Assembly (NCBI GenBank): GCA_963969595.1
Contig: OZ018409.1
Coordinates: forward strand, 10,554,520 to 10,618,519
DNA length: 64,000 nt
Direction: 5' to 3'
Source: Neckera pumila
Taxonomy: Eukaryota > Streptophyta > Bryopsida > Hypnales > Neckeraceae
In this document: positions 34,440-46,794 of the stretch, piece by piece
Layout: the number at the start of each line of letters is the position of its first letter
How positions within the stretch are numbered: position 1 is the stretch's first letter
Notes under the pieces: model-generated
Told to the model about the DNA's origin: nothing
Databases searched by the model: none
Seen by the model: the letters and a program-made list of their open reading frames with translations, nothing else
Position numbers and translations under genes: made by a program

Positions 34440-35100
34440 AAACATCCTGTGTGGGTATATGTAAAATAGAATTAATATGAGCTCAACTGCTCATAGAGAA
34501 GTCAAAAGTAAAGAATTGTGTTCAAACACTACAAGAGAATGGGGGTGTTTTAAGTGAGGATTTAAATATAGTCCTAGGCATAAGATTTTAAGTAATGACC
34601 TTAAAGGTCATTACTTAAAACCTTATGTCTAGGACTATACTTAAAAAACTCACTTAAAACACCCCATTCTCTTGTATTGAAAGTAGAATTTCAGACCTCA
34701 TTTAGGCATAGTAGAATAATATCTTTCAAAATCTTTCAAAATAATTTGATGTGAAAATTTATCCAAATTTCATCTCCTAAACTCCTTTTGAGATTTCAAG
34801 ACTCCAATCAAAGTTATGGACAAATTTCAGAGAGGGCTTGGAAGGGACATTTTCTTTGACATTCTCAAACATCCTCTTTGAAATTTGTCCATAACTTTTT
34901 ATTGAAGTCTTGAAATCTTAAAAGGGGTTTTGGAAATAGAATTTAGCTTGATTTTCAAACTTTTTTTAGTTCAAAGTTTTGTGAAAAAGTTATTCTACTA
35001 TGCCAAAATGAGGTTTGAAATTATACTTTGAGCACAATTCTTATGTTTTGACAATGAGTGGTCAAGCTCTCATCTTCAAATTATCCCATACCCTTTGAGG
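34440..35100. mobile_element. Large foldback element, arms interrupted by a second MITE
   Basis: Left and right halves are inverted copies. Left AAGAATTGTGTTCAAACAC pairs with right GAGCACAATTCTTATG. Left GACCTCATTTAGGCATAGTA pairs with right TACTATGCCAAAATGAGGT. Left CTCCTTTTGAGATTTCAAGA pairs with right TCTTGAAATCTTAAAAGGGG. The left arm alone carries the CACTA-like insertion at 34527-34679. Outer limits are approximate because similarity fades. Confidence 0.7.
34527..34679. mobile_element. 153-bp CACTA-like MITE, nested
   Basis: Starts CACTACAAGAGAATGGGG. The right end in reverse complement is CAATACAAGAGAATGGGG. AAA flanks both ends (34524-34526 and 34680-34682). The whole element is a perfect-looking hairpin around AATGACCTTAAAGGTCATT at its centre. 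It sits inside the left arm of the 34440-35100 foldback, so it is the younger insertion. Confidence 0.8.
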
Positions 35101-36660
35101 ATTCAAGATAATAGATTTCATTATAAAAACAACCTCTTCACCTTTCACTCTTATCCAATGTCAATGAAATAAATCTCTTACATTTTCATTTAAAAAAATA
35201 TTGATCATGGATAATCATTGGACTTTATTTTGAACATTTTTTTGACAACTTTGTTGTTTAATTTTTGCTGAATTTGACATTTTTTTTTTTTTTGAGGGGG
35301 GGATTTCTTTGAAATAATTATTTCTTGCCGACCTTGCCCTACAGCTATGGCTTGTATTTGAGTTTGTTCCCATTCTATCTTGTAATTGATTTTGTTCCCA
35401 GCCCTTCATCCATTGCCCACTATAGCATTTATCCTTCTAACTAGCATAGCTTGTGCACCTACCCCTGACCTTAGTCAACCAAAGTTAATATTAGCAAACT
35501 AGTCTGCCATCGAGTTGAAATTTGCCTAAAATAGCCTACAATTTCTTCACCGACATTGGATTGAAATAAAAATTATATATTCACAAAGTTTTTGCAAAAC
35601 CACACGCCATCAAAAAGTTTCAAAAAAATTAAGTCAAGTAAAAATTCAGCTCATAGGAACCTATCCAAACTCCAAATTGTCCCTCAAAGGGACAATGGGC
35701 CTTTAGGGATTCAATCCCTTCCATGTATCTAGCAAAAGAAAATACTTTTTAAGCTTGGAGAGGACCATTGCCTCGTTAATTGTTATACAATAGAGTTAAT
35801 TGTAAAGTGTGTGCAATGAGGGACCAAGAGCCGTTTTTTGAGAAAAAACACAAGATGAAACTCCTTGAAGCACCAAAACTAGGGTTTGATGAACTTTGGT
35901 ATTATATTTCTTTTGTATTATTCTTAGTTAATAAGTCTTCTTCTGACATGTTTGGTACATATTGGAGGTCACTGTACAATTAACTCTAGTGTTTATGAAT
36001 TGAGGTAAACACTTGTGACTAAGTTTGTCCTCATGTCAAAACAGATCTAATTATATATAATACACCTAAATTAGATCATGCTTAGTGTATGGACCTCCTA
36101 GAAGTCAGTGAAGTTACAAAATGGTCACATATTCTACTTGCTTAGTGTTCAATTTGAGCATAGTCACTCGAAGGTTTTGCAACTACAAAGAACAATTGTT
36201 TTCTTAGTTGCATGGGACATTTACAACTGGTGCTAATTTAGAGAGTCGTAGTCGCCTAGTGTAAATGGAATTATTTTTTGAAATTTGGTTGTTTCTTTTG
36301 TGTGTATTTTGGTGGGTTTTGCCTGGCTGTTTGGGTGTATGTATTCCAATTTTGTGATTTTGGGTATTCTTTTACTGATTTGGGAGGGTTTTTTTATCGA
36401 TGTTTTAAAGTAAGTCAGATAGGACAATCTGGCTGTTTGCCAAGTGGCATAGTTTGAAGTTGACCAAATAGGGATGAGGTTTGAGTCAAGTAGTATGAAT
36501 GGAGTTTGAAATGTGAATGTGGTTGGATTTGCGGTTCCAAATTAGTAGTTAGCAAGTTATTAGTTAGTTGTCTTCTTTGGTTGGCAACTGCCCTTAGGTT
36601 GGGAGTCCTATTTGGGGTTGTTTTTGCTTTCGTAAATCACAGCTTGAAAATTTCCCGTAC
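35101..36660. other. AT-rich spacer with a TTAA-family end
   Basis: Positions about 35590-35735 match the right-hand end of the TTAA family (CCTATCCAAACTC, TTGTCCCTCAAAGGGACAAT, GGGCCTTTAGGGATTCAA). No gene seen elsewhere. Confidence 0.4.
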
Positions 36661-36681
36661 ATTTGTGGGGAGGATTCTGAG

Positions 36682-36728
36682 CCGTAATGCCCGATTACAT
36701 GAGCAAACTGCGTAATCGGGCATTACGG
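36682..36728. repeat. Perfect 17-bp inverted repeat
   Basis: CCGTAATGCCCGATTAC (36682-36698) and its exact complement GTAATCGGGCATTACGG (36712-36728) flank a 13-base loop. No T-tract terminator or nearby gene explains it. Confidence 0.85.
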
Positions 36729-36787
36729 ATTTTTCATTCAAATCAGTTATCTCATCCAAGAAAATTCGTTGCCCAGCGGTCGTTTAT

Positions 36788-36907
36788 GCCGGACAATGCC
36801 CCTTGTTGTTGGGGATTTTGCCAAAAAAAGGGCCTCCTTGTCGGGCTCCGCCCTTCTCGTCTGCCCTTCTTTTGGCAAAATTCCCTCCTCCTCAGGCATT
36901 GCCCTAT
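36788..36907. repeat. Imperfect ~45-bp inverted repeat
   Basis: Left GGACAATGCCCCTTGTTGTT, then GGGGATTTTGCCAAAAAAAG. Right, inverted: CTTCTTTTGGCAAAATTCCC, then TCAGGCATTGCCC. The loop is about 27 bp and includes GGGCTCCGCCC. Together with the hairpin at 36682 it marks a GC-richer island of about 230 bp, possibly one foldback element. Confidence 0.65.
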
Positions 36908-37129
36908 ACATTTGTTTTACCCGCTGTTGAGTGAAAGTCCAGTGTGAGTCTCAGTGGAACTGGCTGTGTATTTTTTCGTTTCTTTGAGAGTATGTTTGAG
37001 TTTGAATTAATTGGCTGATGTGAGTGATGTCTGTTGTTGGGACATAGATATGGTTGAATTTGGAGTATCTGCTAATGGGAGCTAAGGTGGAATGATGAGA
37101 GTTACAAGTTGATGTAATGCTGTGTGAAG

Positions 37130-37748
37130 TACAGTCGGGTACAGAAACCTTACAAATTTTTGCATCCTTGTTGAGATTTGGTGAACTTTGGGAGGCCGGT
37201 GTATGCTCAAAAATGAACGGAATTTCAAATTGTAAATTGCATTGGAATCACACTTAAGTCTACTTTATCATCATTGCAAATATAAATATGTAATTGAAAA
37301 TCATACAAAAAATTTGATGTTTTCTATACACTATCTACCATTTAGTGTTGCCACCATTTGTGAAAATTACAACTAGTATTTAATGGTCCATATTAGAAAC
37401 AAGTCTTCATAATTGTTTTAGAGATACTTGATCTTATACCACTTGAATCTCTTGTATAATTTCTTGCTTCTCCTTCACCTTCACCCCATTGCAAAAAATC
37501 TTTGACTATCTTCTACAGGTTCTTTATGAAATGGTACATAGTGTATGAAAGACATCCAAATTGTTGTATGATTTTAAATGATTCATTTTTCACTTGTTGT
37601 GAAGTTGAAGTGCACTTCATTTCAATTCCAATGCAATTTGCGGTTTCAAAATTGAATCATTTTTGAGCATGCTAGAGCTTCTTGAAGTTGAAGAACTTTC
37701 TAGTGAAAATTGCCTAAAAAGTTTGTAAGGTTCTTGTACCCGATTGTA
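37130..37748. mobile_element. ~620-bp foldback element
   Basis: Left end TACAGTCGGGTACAGAAACC, and right end in reverse complement TACAATCGGGTACAAGAACC. Inverted similarity continues inward with ATGCTCAAAAATGA, AAATTGCATTGGAAT, AAAATCATACAA and TACACTAT(C/G)TACCATTT. No ORF. The target duplication is not clear. Confidence 0.7.
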
Positions 37749-40700
37749 CAGTGAGAATTTGAAGTGGTTAAGTGTTGATTGGATGCTAGGCAGTGGATGT
37801 CCTAGTTGGAAGCAAGGTAGAGCTGAAAGTGAATTTTAGGGAGGCAAAGCTTCTTGAAATAATTTTCAATAAATTTTCCTTGAAAGACAAGAGGAATTGG
37901 CATCTAACACAAGTTATTTCAAATTTTTTGGAGCTTTCTGGAGTTAGTTATGAAATTTTGAAGTTGAAGTGACATAGGGCTCTAAAATCACCCACCCCCT
38001 AAAATATACACTATTTGTACATTGCTGAAGGCTATGAAAAAGCAAAAATATACAAGCAATGTACATTTGCGATTTTAGAGCCTGTGCGATTTCAGAGCCT
38101 GTTACCTTATATGTAGGAAGATGAAGTGAATGGAGAATTATAATTTGATGATGATGCGATGGCAGGAGAGTAGAAGATTATGGAGTCTAAAAGATGAATA
38201 GTTGATGTCTGAGTGTTAACTTTTAGTATAACGGTGATTTCTTCACCAATCGGTTAATACAAGGGAATTATATACCGAATTGGTGTTTATTGTGTGTGTG
38301 GAAATATTTAAATGCTGTGATTGTTGATTATGAGTCAAACTGAGAGCGATTATGTTTGCAATTGAACTGAGTTTTGTTGGCTAAAAGTCCTTGTATGAGT
38401 GCAATTAATATTATGGTGAAAAATGTTGAGCAATTTACATTGAAGTAAGATATACTTGCAATGTATCTGTGGAGTTTGAAGCTAAAGCCTAATTATTACT
38501 AAGTTGAAAAGAGCCAGTCTAAGAGTTAAAGTTCCTAACCTCCATATCTTAGGAGTGATGTGCAAATTGGAAGTGAACTAAGTTGGAAGTAATTTAATGC
38601 AATGCCTTTTTAATTGTGCAACCTGGCTAGGATGAAAAGCCATTGAATCCTACTTAAAATTCTCCTTGGAACAAACTTATACTAATAGAATAATTTTTAA
38701 TTTGGTCATTATTCTTCTTCTTCACATATAGGATCCCTATTATTATGGGGAGGCAAGGAACCTTGCTAGAATAATATTCCTGTTTTCAAATGGTGTTAAA
38801 ATGGTATTCTATTTTTGTTTGACATTTTATAATGATAAATTTGATGAACGCTTTGGGAGAGAGCATCTTTCTTTTTACTTTACAAACACTACCAGTCTAA
38901 TAAGATATGAATTTTATTGATGTGATATTGTTGTGTGATTGATTGCCAATTTGGTCTCTTCTAGATTATTTTCCTTCAAATAAATCCAATTTCCATTTGT
39001 AAATAGGTTAGAACCTGGGAAATCATGTAAACAGTAAAGGTATAGATGGCTTGAATCGCCAAACCTATGGTGTATGTGACATCTTATAGGTACAATGGGT
39101 CTGAGGGAATGCCGTTGAGGTTCTAAATTTATTTCCAAATATAGATTTTGCTTTCTTCATTGTATCGACAAAACAGCAAAAATCCCAATTGTTTACCTGC
39201 ATGAGTAATAACCTCAAGACAGACACGTAGAAAGAATCTACAAAGGAAGTATGGAATTCTAGGGTAAAAATCACATTTGGGACTCAACGGCAAATTTGGT
39301 TTGCCAAGAATCTCTTCTATGAAGAAGATTTCCTATTTATTGAAATTAAAAAGAGAAAATAGAGTTTGATTCTCCTTTGACCTTTGTGCAAAAAAAGAAT
39401 ATGAGCTTGCACATCCTTTGTAGAATTTCATGAGAGGTTCCATAAAAAATTTCCAATTTTTTTGACTTGCAAAAGATGTTCTTCTGAATAATCAACCGCC
39501 AAAACCTACGATGAAAAATTCCTAGAAATTATCCAAGTTGTGGTAAAATCTATTTAAAAAATATACTTGCTTCTTTTTTGTTAATAAAATGCTTCAACAA
39601 GTTTCAAAAAATTTCAATAGCCAAAATTATCCGAACCGGCGAGATTCCCTGACAATTGGTGAATTTAAAGATTACAATGGAGTTGACTGGCGTACCAGGA
39701 GTATACAAAATCAAAATGAGGTTGAAGTTAAATCTTCTTTTACTCACTCATATCTACTAAAGAGCCTAGGCTAGTTACTTCTCACATTAATATCAAACTC
39801 CAAGAATTGGATTTTTACCCCTTTTTGGTGTTTAATTAGCGCTAGGTTTTGATGGATTTTTTTTCAATGGAAAAAGGAAAGAAAGATCTTCCTAGACTAA
39901 AAATGGCCTTCTAAAGCCAATGGAGCAATCTTTTTGTGGTTTGGAATTAATCTCCAAAAGTTAGAGTTTTGAATCAACGTAAAGTAAAAAACTGAAGATT
40001 ATGATGAAAATCCTAATTAATAACCTTACCACTAGGAAAAGAGAGAAGGTGAGTTCCCTTGAAAAATGTATACAAGAAGACTCATTTTCCTCTCAAAACA
40101 CCCCTATTTTGCACTATTGGGTCCATTTAATTGAATTTTGGCCATTTTAGGCCACATTGCCAATTTTGTCTGTTTTTGAAGCATTTTAAGCTTCATTGTT
40201 GATGTTTCAAAGCTCTCTTTGAAGGACATTGAGGTCCGTTCAACATTTGTTCTTGTATACACTTGTTTGAGTTATTGTCACTAACTTGTTGAGTTTTTGT
40301 TTAGTTGAGTTCTTGTTGTACTAATCATAGAAATATCCCTCATTGTACCTTAGCAATGCCACTTTAGGGGCTTTTAGTTTACATTTGTGAGTTTTAACCT
40401 TCTAAGTGGGGAATTTTTTTAATTGAGAAATCCCCTACAGATTGTGTGGTTCTTTTAACATGTTATTTTACATTCTTGAACTAATAAGTGGTTGTACTAA
40501 CATCCTTATTTTGACATGTTTAAGTGTGGTTTTTTGTCAAGTTAATTTTGTTGGAATTGTCTTGTATCTTTGTGGTTTCGCAAACTACCTGGCAAAGTTT
40601 TGACTTGTAGTAAAGTCCTAGGAAGTACTAGTATTGATGTCCAAATTCTCCAAGATGGCGGAGCTTTGACTTTGAGAAATTAAAAGTTGATGGCAATTAG

Positions 40701-43025
40701 AGTGTTATAGAAATCACGATGAAGCTTTGTCCTTGAGTAGTCAGAGTTTGGAGAATTACTAGAAACATAGCAAAGCTTTGAACCCTAGAGCCTTGAAAAA
40801 TTCCTCCCCCCCCCAAAAAAAAAAAAAAAAATTAGAGTTTATTACCATCTCTCAAAGTCTAGGTTCCAAAACACTAGTTTTTAAAGTCCAAGTTTAATAT
40901 CCAAAAGTAGAGTGTCTAAAATCCTTGCCTAAAAATACTCCACATTAGAGATGACTCTTGGTATTACAAAGATCCAAAAAGTTGAAAAGATAGCATTGGT
41001 TCCCGAGGACCCAAAAATTGTTAGAGTAACAGTGGAGAAATCCCAAATTAATCCAAAGGCTTAAAGACAAAAAAACTAGAACTTGTGAAGGGGGAACAAG
41101 TCTAGAAAGGTGGATGAAGTTTAGATAGTCTTTTAAAGGCTAAACGTCATCTATTGATATCTTTTGCTAGGAAGGTTGGAAAAGGTTGTGTTTCACATTT
41201 TCAGAAATGGCATGGGATGCCTTAACACTTTAAGTTGCTAAATTCAGACTATTATGATTTCCATTCCAAAAGTACCGTGGCCAATTTAGTTAGTTAGAAT
41301 TAGTTAGAATTAGTTAATTAGAATTAGTTCAAATAAAAGTTGCAAATTGTCTTATTTCCTTATTTCTATTACAAGTTGTGAATGTTTAGGAATTTAGAAA
41401 AGATCCTTTGTTTAAAAAACACAATGGATTGACAATAGGCACCTATGGATTAAATATCAACCCTAAAACACTAGAACCAGGTTGTGCTCGATTATTTACC
41501 AAGGGTGGATAAATAAGAGCTCACAGATAGGAGTGGATGGCAAAAAACAAGAAGAGAGAAAGAAAATCCACAAGCAATGTAATATCATGGACAACCTAAA
41601 TCAATAGAGAGTGGTGCAATGATCTAAACTGAGATGGAAGAAAAAAGAAACCATAACCCTCGCCAAAATGCAAATGATGCAATGAATAATTGAATTGATG
41701 ATAAATAGATTCAAAATAAGAAACTGCACATGAGGATCCAATGGTTCGCTTTGATCTTGTAAAGAAAATAAAACCCTAAGCTTTGTTCCTCCACTTGATA
41801 TCCTAAACTACATCCTTTTCAGGTTTGTACAATAAAAAAGGCACTTCTATCCAAGAATGGTATACTCGCCCATTACAAAGCTCCTATCGCACTTATATGC
41901 ATGAAACATGGAATTTACTAACATAGTTTTCTAAAAAACCGCAAATGAACTCCCATGTCTAAGCTTTATATTTCATAGCTTAGCTTGAATGAGCTTTTGA
42001 GCTTCATTAAAGGTGGAGTGTTCAAGTGCGATCACATTCTTTGCTTAGATGGTTCTTCAAACCATGCACCTTTGGTTTTCTTTAGAGCCCAACAATGTAA
42101 GAAAAGAAATGAATGTTAATTAGAGGAGGGCAACATCAAACACAACACTGTACAACTACTTCTAAAGTGTTTCTAAGCAAATCTTCATAATTGTCTAATG
42201 TTACTAAGGTCTAAATTTGTAACAATGACATAATTGATTCTATTATGCAATGGATTGCAATGGATTACAATATGGTTGTAAAAACCCATATACCATACAA
42301 CTTGATCTCTAATATATTTAGAAGTGCCAGCCATTACCACATTAGATGCAATATAGGCAATGAGATAGACATTGATATGTTTTTTATGTTTTTTAGTAGA
42401 TTCTCCAACTTTGTCATTGAGTTCAACTTGGATCCCTACCAATCATATATGGCATCCAAAAACATTGCAATCACATGGCTTGTGAGTTTCACTAATCTAG
42501 TACCTATGCTACATGTACACATAATGAAGTTGATATATTTGTTAAGTTTAACAAAATGTATGTTAGATTGCTAGTTTAGGGGAAATTACTCAATCCATTT
42601 AGTTCATTGGTGTACCTTCACTTTTTTTTAAGTCATATTACCAATATGCAAAGTTGCGTCCTAGATGACATCTTCGTTGATGTAAAATGCCTATTTGTGT
42701 TTGGATGGACCCTCAATCAAAACATTATTAATTAATAGAGGGACTCTCTCGCGGTGTTTCCTTTGATGCTACCATCCTTGATGCATTTTTGTCAAGTAGA
42801 GAAACTAGGTGTGCTAAGTGCATTGTTATGTATGCATGTGGAAGAGGGAAAATGACCACATCATAAATTACAAAGTGTAAAAGGCCCCCATGACTTTTTT
42901 TAAGCATCCTCTAAGAACCTTAAAAATCATAACCTGTGATAGCTTATTTTGAAGCCCGCGATGTTAAATAGGGATTTCCTATGGCTGCACACTAAGGGTC
43001 ATGATATGTTACAAGAATTGAATGC
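37749..43025. other. Long AT-rich gene desert
   Basis: No exon, tRNA or bounded element recognised over more than 5 kb. Minor items are the repeat shared with 30.6 kb at 37855-38000, a short inverted pair GGCTCTAAAATC / GATTTTAGAGCC at 37977-38098, a C-run followed by an A-run at 40805-40830, and a short AGTTAGAATT tandem at 41290-41325. Confidence 0.45.
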
Positions 43026-43267
43026 ATTAGATGACATTTGAGGCCCCTAAGAGACTGCTCGTTATCCTGTGTTCCTAGATTTTGGGAACGCAGAATAATT
43101 GCTAGCTGATATGGCCAAAATCGTGCCACGTCATTTTTTTATATTTTTGCTTAAAATGATATTTAGGAAAAAAAAATTTGACAGCCCGTATCGACTGTTC
43201 ACAGAATCTGGCCAGATATGGGAACGGGTCTGAAATGGCCCTCCAATGCCTTCCAATGTCATCTAAT
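43026..43267. mobile_element. ATTAGAG-type TIR element, subfamily A
   Basis: Starts ATTAGATGACATTTGAGGCC and ends CCAATGTCATCTAAT. It carries GTGCCACGTCATTTTTTTAT, TGACAGCCCGTATCGACTG and GGGTCTGAAATGGCCCTCC, matching the 24613 copy. Confidence 0.7.
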
Positions 43268-43559
43268 GGTATAACCTGAAAAGCTCTCTTCCAAAGAAAA
43301 ATGGGATGAGTATGGAAGATGAATTTGGTGAATCTCATTTAAGCTACTCAAATCAATGCCAATAGTCATGAATATATCCAATTTTTTACGATTTACAGAG
43401 CCTACAAAATGAAGCTTAGATACCAAGTTGGATGCCTCAAAATCCCAAGCATATAGTTGTGGCAAGCACTTTAGAGGTGGCAGAGGATCCAAAAGGAAAC
43501 TCTGAATGCTTGAGATTATTAAAGCCTCTAAGTTCACAAGTGGGCATGGAATAGTTAAT

Positions 43560-43790
43560 CCTTAAATGTTGACACGAATGTTTGGCATCTGATGGATGAT
43601 AGGGAATTCTTTTAGTAGAATAGAAGTACAACTATTCATCCTTGGAATTTTATTGTGAAAAGGAGCAATCTTCTACAGTAGCTTGACTTCCAGTGAGTGC
43701 TTTTGCAATTTTTTAAGCCAATGATTCACATGGTAATAAAAAAGAATGATTTCCAAAGTCATCTGGCCCGTTTGTCCTTTGAAGATTAAA
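43560..43790 (-). repeat. Dispersed ~170-bp repeat, minus copy
   Basis: Reverse-orientation copy with TGGATGATAGGGAATTCTTT, AAGTACAACTATTCATCC, TGACTTCCAGTGAGTGC and GTCATCTGGCCCGTTTGTCC. Confidence 0.6.
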
Positions 43791-43928
43791 GAATGTCTTT
43801 AATGGAACCAACATATTGGCCTGTAAAATACATTATTAAATTAATATTGATTTTTAATTAGAATTTAAAATTACTATTATTGAAAGTACATCCAAATGCA
43901 TTTTCAATGAACACAATAATATTTGTAT

Positions 43929-44851
43929 TTAACCCCTAAAGGACCAAGGCATTTTTTGGCTCCAAAACCACTGAAAACTGCAATTTCTACTGTGATCACT
44001 CAAGAAACCAAAAAAAAACTTTTTTGTAGAATCTAACCATAGGATCTTGTAGTTCACTTGTTTTACATCATGCAATAAAAATTTCATGAAGTTTGACCGT
44101 ACAGATTGGAAGATATTAGCATTTGAAGTTGGAAAAAGAAGTTTTTTTGAACTGTGGCTTGCAATTTCAAATGACTTTGACAGCCATTTGTGGATTTTTT
44201 TTGCACTACACGCCATAAAGTTAAAATTTTTTATGTCGAACATTTGAGTTGAGAGTCAAGGAAAAAAATTTCAAAATGTCAAACCTTGATTTTCACATAC
44301 AAAAAATTGTTAAATAGAAGTAGGTCCAAAACTGAACAAAACACAAAATTGTTAATAGCTCTTAGGTGGAATTAAAACAATATAATTCCAATAGCATGAT
44401 TGTTCTTGCAAACAAACTTGACCTTGTCAAAAAAAAATTGAAAAAATTTGAAAATTGCATTCAAAAATAAATTCTATAAGTTGTTTTTTGAAGAAGATGC
44501 TTAAATTGCCCAAAAAACAAGATTGTCCATAAATTTCTCCTTACAAGTCCAAATAGAATGAATCAAAGCTTCAAATGTACCAAAAAACATGATCTTTGAG
44601 AAATAAAATTAAAAAAAAAAAAAAAAATTCCTAGGGTTTCTTTTTTTGCCCGGCGAACTGCTTTAATGCTTTAGGATGCCATAACTTTTGCTCTCGGGCA
44701 CCGATTGAAAAAAAGATTATATTTTTAGAAAGCTAATGTAATTTACTATCTTCCATAAAAGTTTCAAAAATCAGGTCAAAATTTGAGTCCACACGGGCCT
44801 GCCCGAAATCCTAAGTGTCCCTCGAGGGGACTTTGGTCCTTTAGGGGTTAA
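43929..44851 (+). mobile_element. TTAA-flanked TIR element, best-preserved copy (923 bp)
   Basis: TTAA lies at both ends. The left terminus TTAACCCCTAAAGGACCAAG and the right terminus in reverse complement TTAACCCCTAAAGGACCAAA are identical for 19 bases. The interior is collinear with 32069-32984. There is no transposase-like ORF, so movement would need an enzyme supplied in trans. The structural match is to piggyBac-type elements. Confidence 0.8.
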
Positions 44852-45301
44852 ACTTCAGATGACCAATATACCTCCCTTGAAAAGCAAGCAAAAGACCAAA
44901 AAAAGATTGAGCTCTTGACAAACCAAGCAAAATCTTGCCAATAGTACATGAATTTGTGGTATAATTATATTGGCATGATTTTATATAATTTGTCCTAGGC
45001 TTCTATGATATTTGCTTTTAAGCTTGCTTTCCTTGGGATATATTTGGGTGGTCTAATATCCAATTTTATGTTTTTTTATATCTATTGAAAACACTTTTTA
45101 ATATGCTTCTAGTGTTCTTTATTCCAATTTTCAATTTTAAACCAATGAAAAGACAGCTTCAATAGATTGGTCGATCGATAGGTATTTTTTGAAACACATA
45201 GATAAATTCCATTGATAAAAGAAAAATAACATAGAACCAAAGGACCATGTCCTCGGCAAAGATTTTTATAATTTTCTAAAACACTTTCTAAAACAACTTT
45301 T

Positions 45302-46190
45302 TTAACTCCTAAAGGTCCAAGGCCTTTTTTCTGCCAAAAAACACCAAAAACTACCATTTCTATAGCAAAGAGTAAAAAAGTTTGAAAATAGTTTTTTTGG
45401 CACACCTTACCATAGGATCTGACACCTAACTAGTATGAGAATATGTGGAAGAAATTTCAGAATTTTTGACCACATAGATTGCAAGATATCTACACATGTG
45501 GGACTGGATTTTATGACTTTGAACATTTTTAACTTGAAGATTTTGCACTACAAAGTTTTGAGCTGTAAACCTATATAGTAGAAAACTAAGTTGAGAATCT
45601 AGGGGGAATAAAAAATCCCAAAAAAACTTAATTTTCATTACTAAGGAAATTGTTAAGTAGAAGTAGGTATGAGATAGAAGGAAAATCTAAAATATTAACA
45701 TCTTTTATATGGAACTGAAAAGCACTAAACCCAATGGTGAGATTGTTTTAGCAAAAAAATCAAATCTTGTAAACCTTTTTTTTTTTTTTAATTGTTAAAG
45801 TTGCATTCAAAAATGAATCCTACAGGTTATTTTTTTCAAGAAGATGCTCTAAGTGCTAAAAAACAAGATTGTCCATAACTTTCTCATAAAAAATCCAAAT
45901 GAAATGAATCAAAGCTTTACAGATAGACAAAAATATCATCTATAAGAAAGAAAAATTTAAAAATAAAAAGTTGCAAATTTTTTGTTGCTCCATGTCCCCT
46001 ATTTTTAGCTTATTCGGGCATAATTTTTATTTCCAGGCACTGATTGAAAAAAAATTACATTCCCACGAAGCATAGCAGTTTTTCTATCTTCCAAAAAAGT
46101 TTTGAAAAATCACAACAAAATTTTAGCCCGTAGGTACCTGCCCGAAATCTCATTTGTCCCCCGAAGGAACAATGGGCCTTTAGGGGATAA
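45302..46190 (+). mobile_element. TTAA-flanked TIR element, third long copy (889 bp)
   Basis: Left end TTAACTCCTAAAGGTCCAAG. The right end in reverse complement is TTATCCCCTAAAGGCCCATT, so the right TTAA has mutated to ATAA. The interior follows the family order (ACCATTTCTATAGCAAAGAG, AACAAGATTGTCCATAA, ACCTGCCCGAAATCTCA). Confidence 0.7.
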
Positions 46191-46489
46191 ATAACAGCCA
46201 ATCCAAGGTGAGAGAAAGTAAGCCAAAAGAAGGACCAAGATAGTATCCGGCAAAGCCTACTATCAGGGACCCGATGACCCAAGGAAGACCCTTGCCACTT
46301 GAGTTGAAAATGCCCATCTTAGAGTGAGCTAACTTCTAGCTCATTAGCTTTGATATTTAGAAACCTATATACCAACCTCCATTGACGATGCCCTTAATTC
46401 TATAAAGATGGGTTGGTGTCCGCAAAAATTATCCTTTTTGACATAGTATACATCATCTACTTTAAGAAAACCAAAAGTACTCATTCAAG

Positions 46490-46596
46490 GTGAAACTATT
46501 GTGCAAGGCCTCCCCTTTTTGCACGAAATTTCAAGAATGAACAATTGCACTTGTATCCTACATGTAAAGATTCTTTGTCATTCATCAAACAACTTA
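46490..46596. repeat. Dispersed ~170-bp repeat, partial copy
   Basis: Contains TCCCCTTTTTGCACGAAATT, AACAATTGCACTTGTATCCT and TTTGTCATTCATCAAACA, then stops at the MITE beginning at 46597. Confidence 0.55.
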
Positions 46597-46791
46597 AGGA
46601 TGAGGCACCCAATGGCGTCCCTTTCTAGGAAGGGGCGTCAGTTCAGAATCTAAATATACCAAACATAGCTTATTAGTTTTTGATTGAAGTAATAAACCAT
46701 GTATGGTCCATGTAGAATTGCATTTTAGAATGACACCCCTTCCTAGAAAGGGACACCATTAAGTTTAGGGACGCCATTGGGTGCCTCTACC
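46597..46791. mobile_element. 195-bp MITE with TTA target duplication
   Basis: Left end AGGATGAGGCACCCAATGGC. The right end in reverse complement is GGTAGAGGCACCCAATGGC. TTA lies outside both ends (46594-46596 and 46792-46794). A second inverted pair lies inside, CCCTTTCTAGGAAGGGG and its inverse. This fits a PIF/Harbinger-type non-autonomous element. Confidence 0.7.
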
Positions 46792-46794
46792 TTA

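Noticed and set aside
40805..40832. C-run followed by A-run, considered as a retroposed poly-A tail
   Set aside because: No gene-like sequence or target duplication upstream; may also be a sequencing-sensitive homopolymer.
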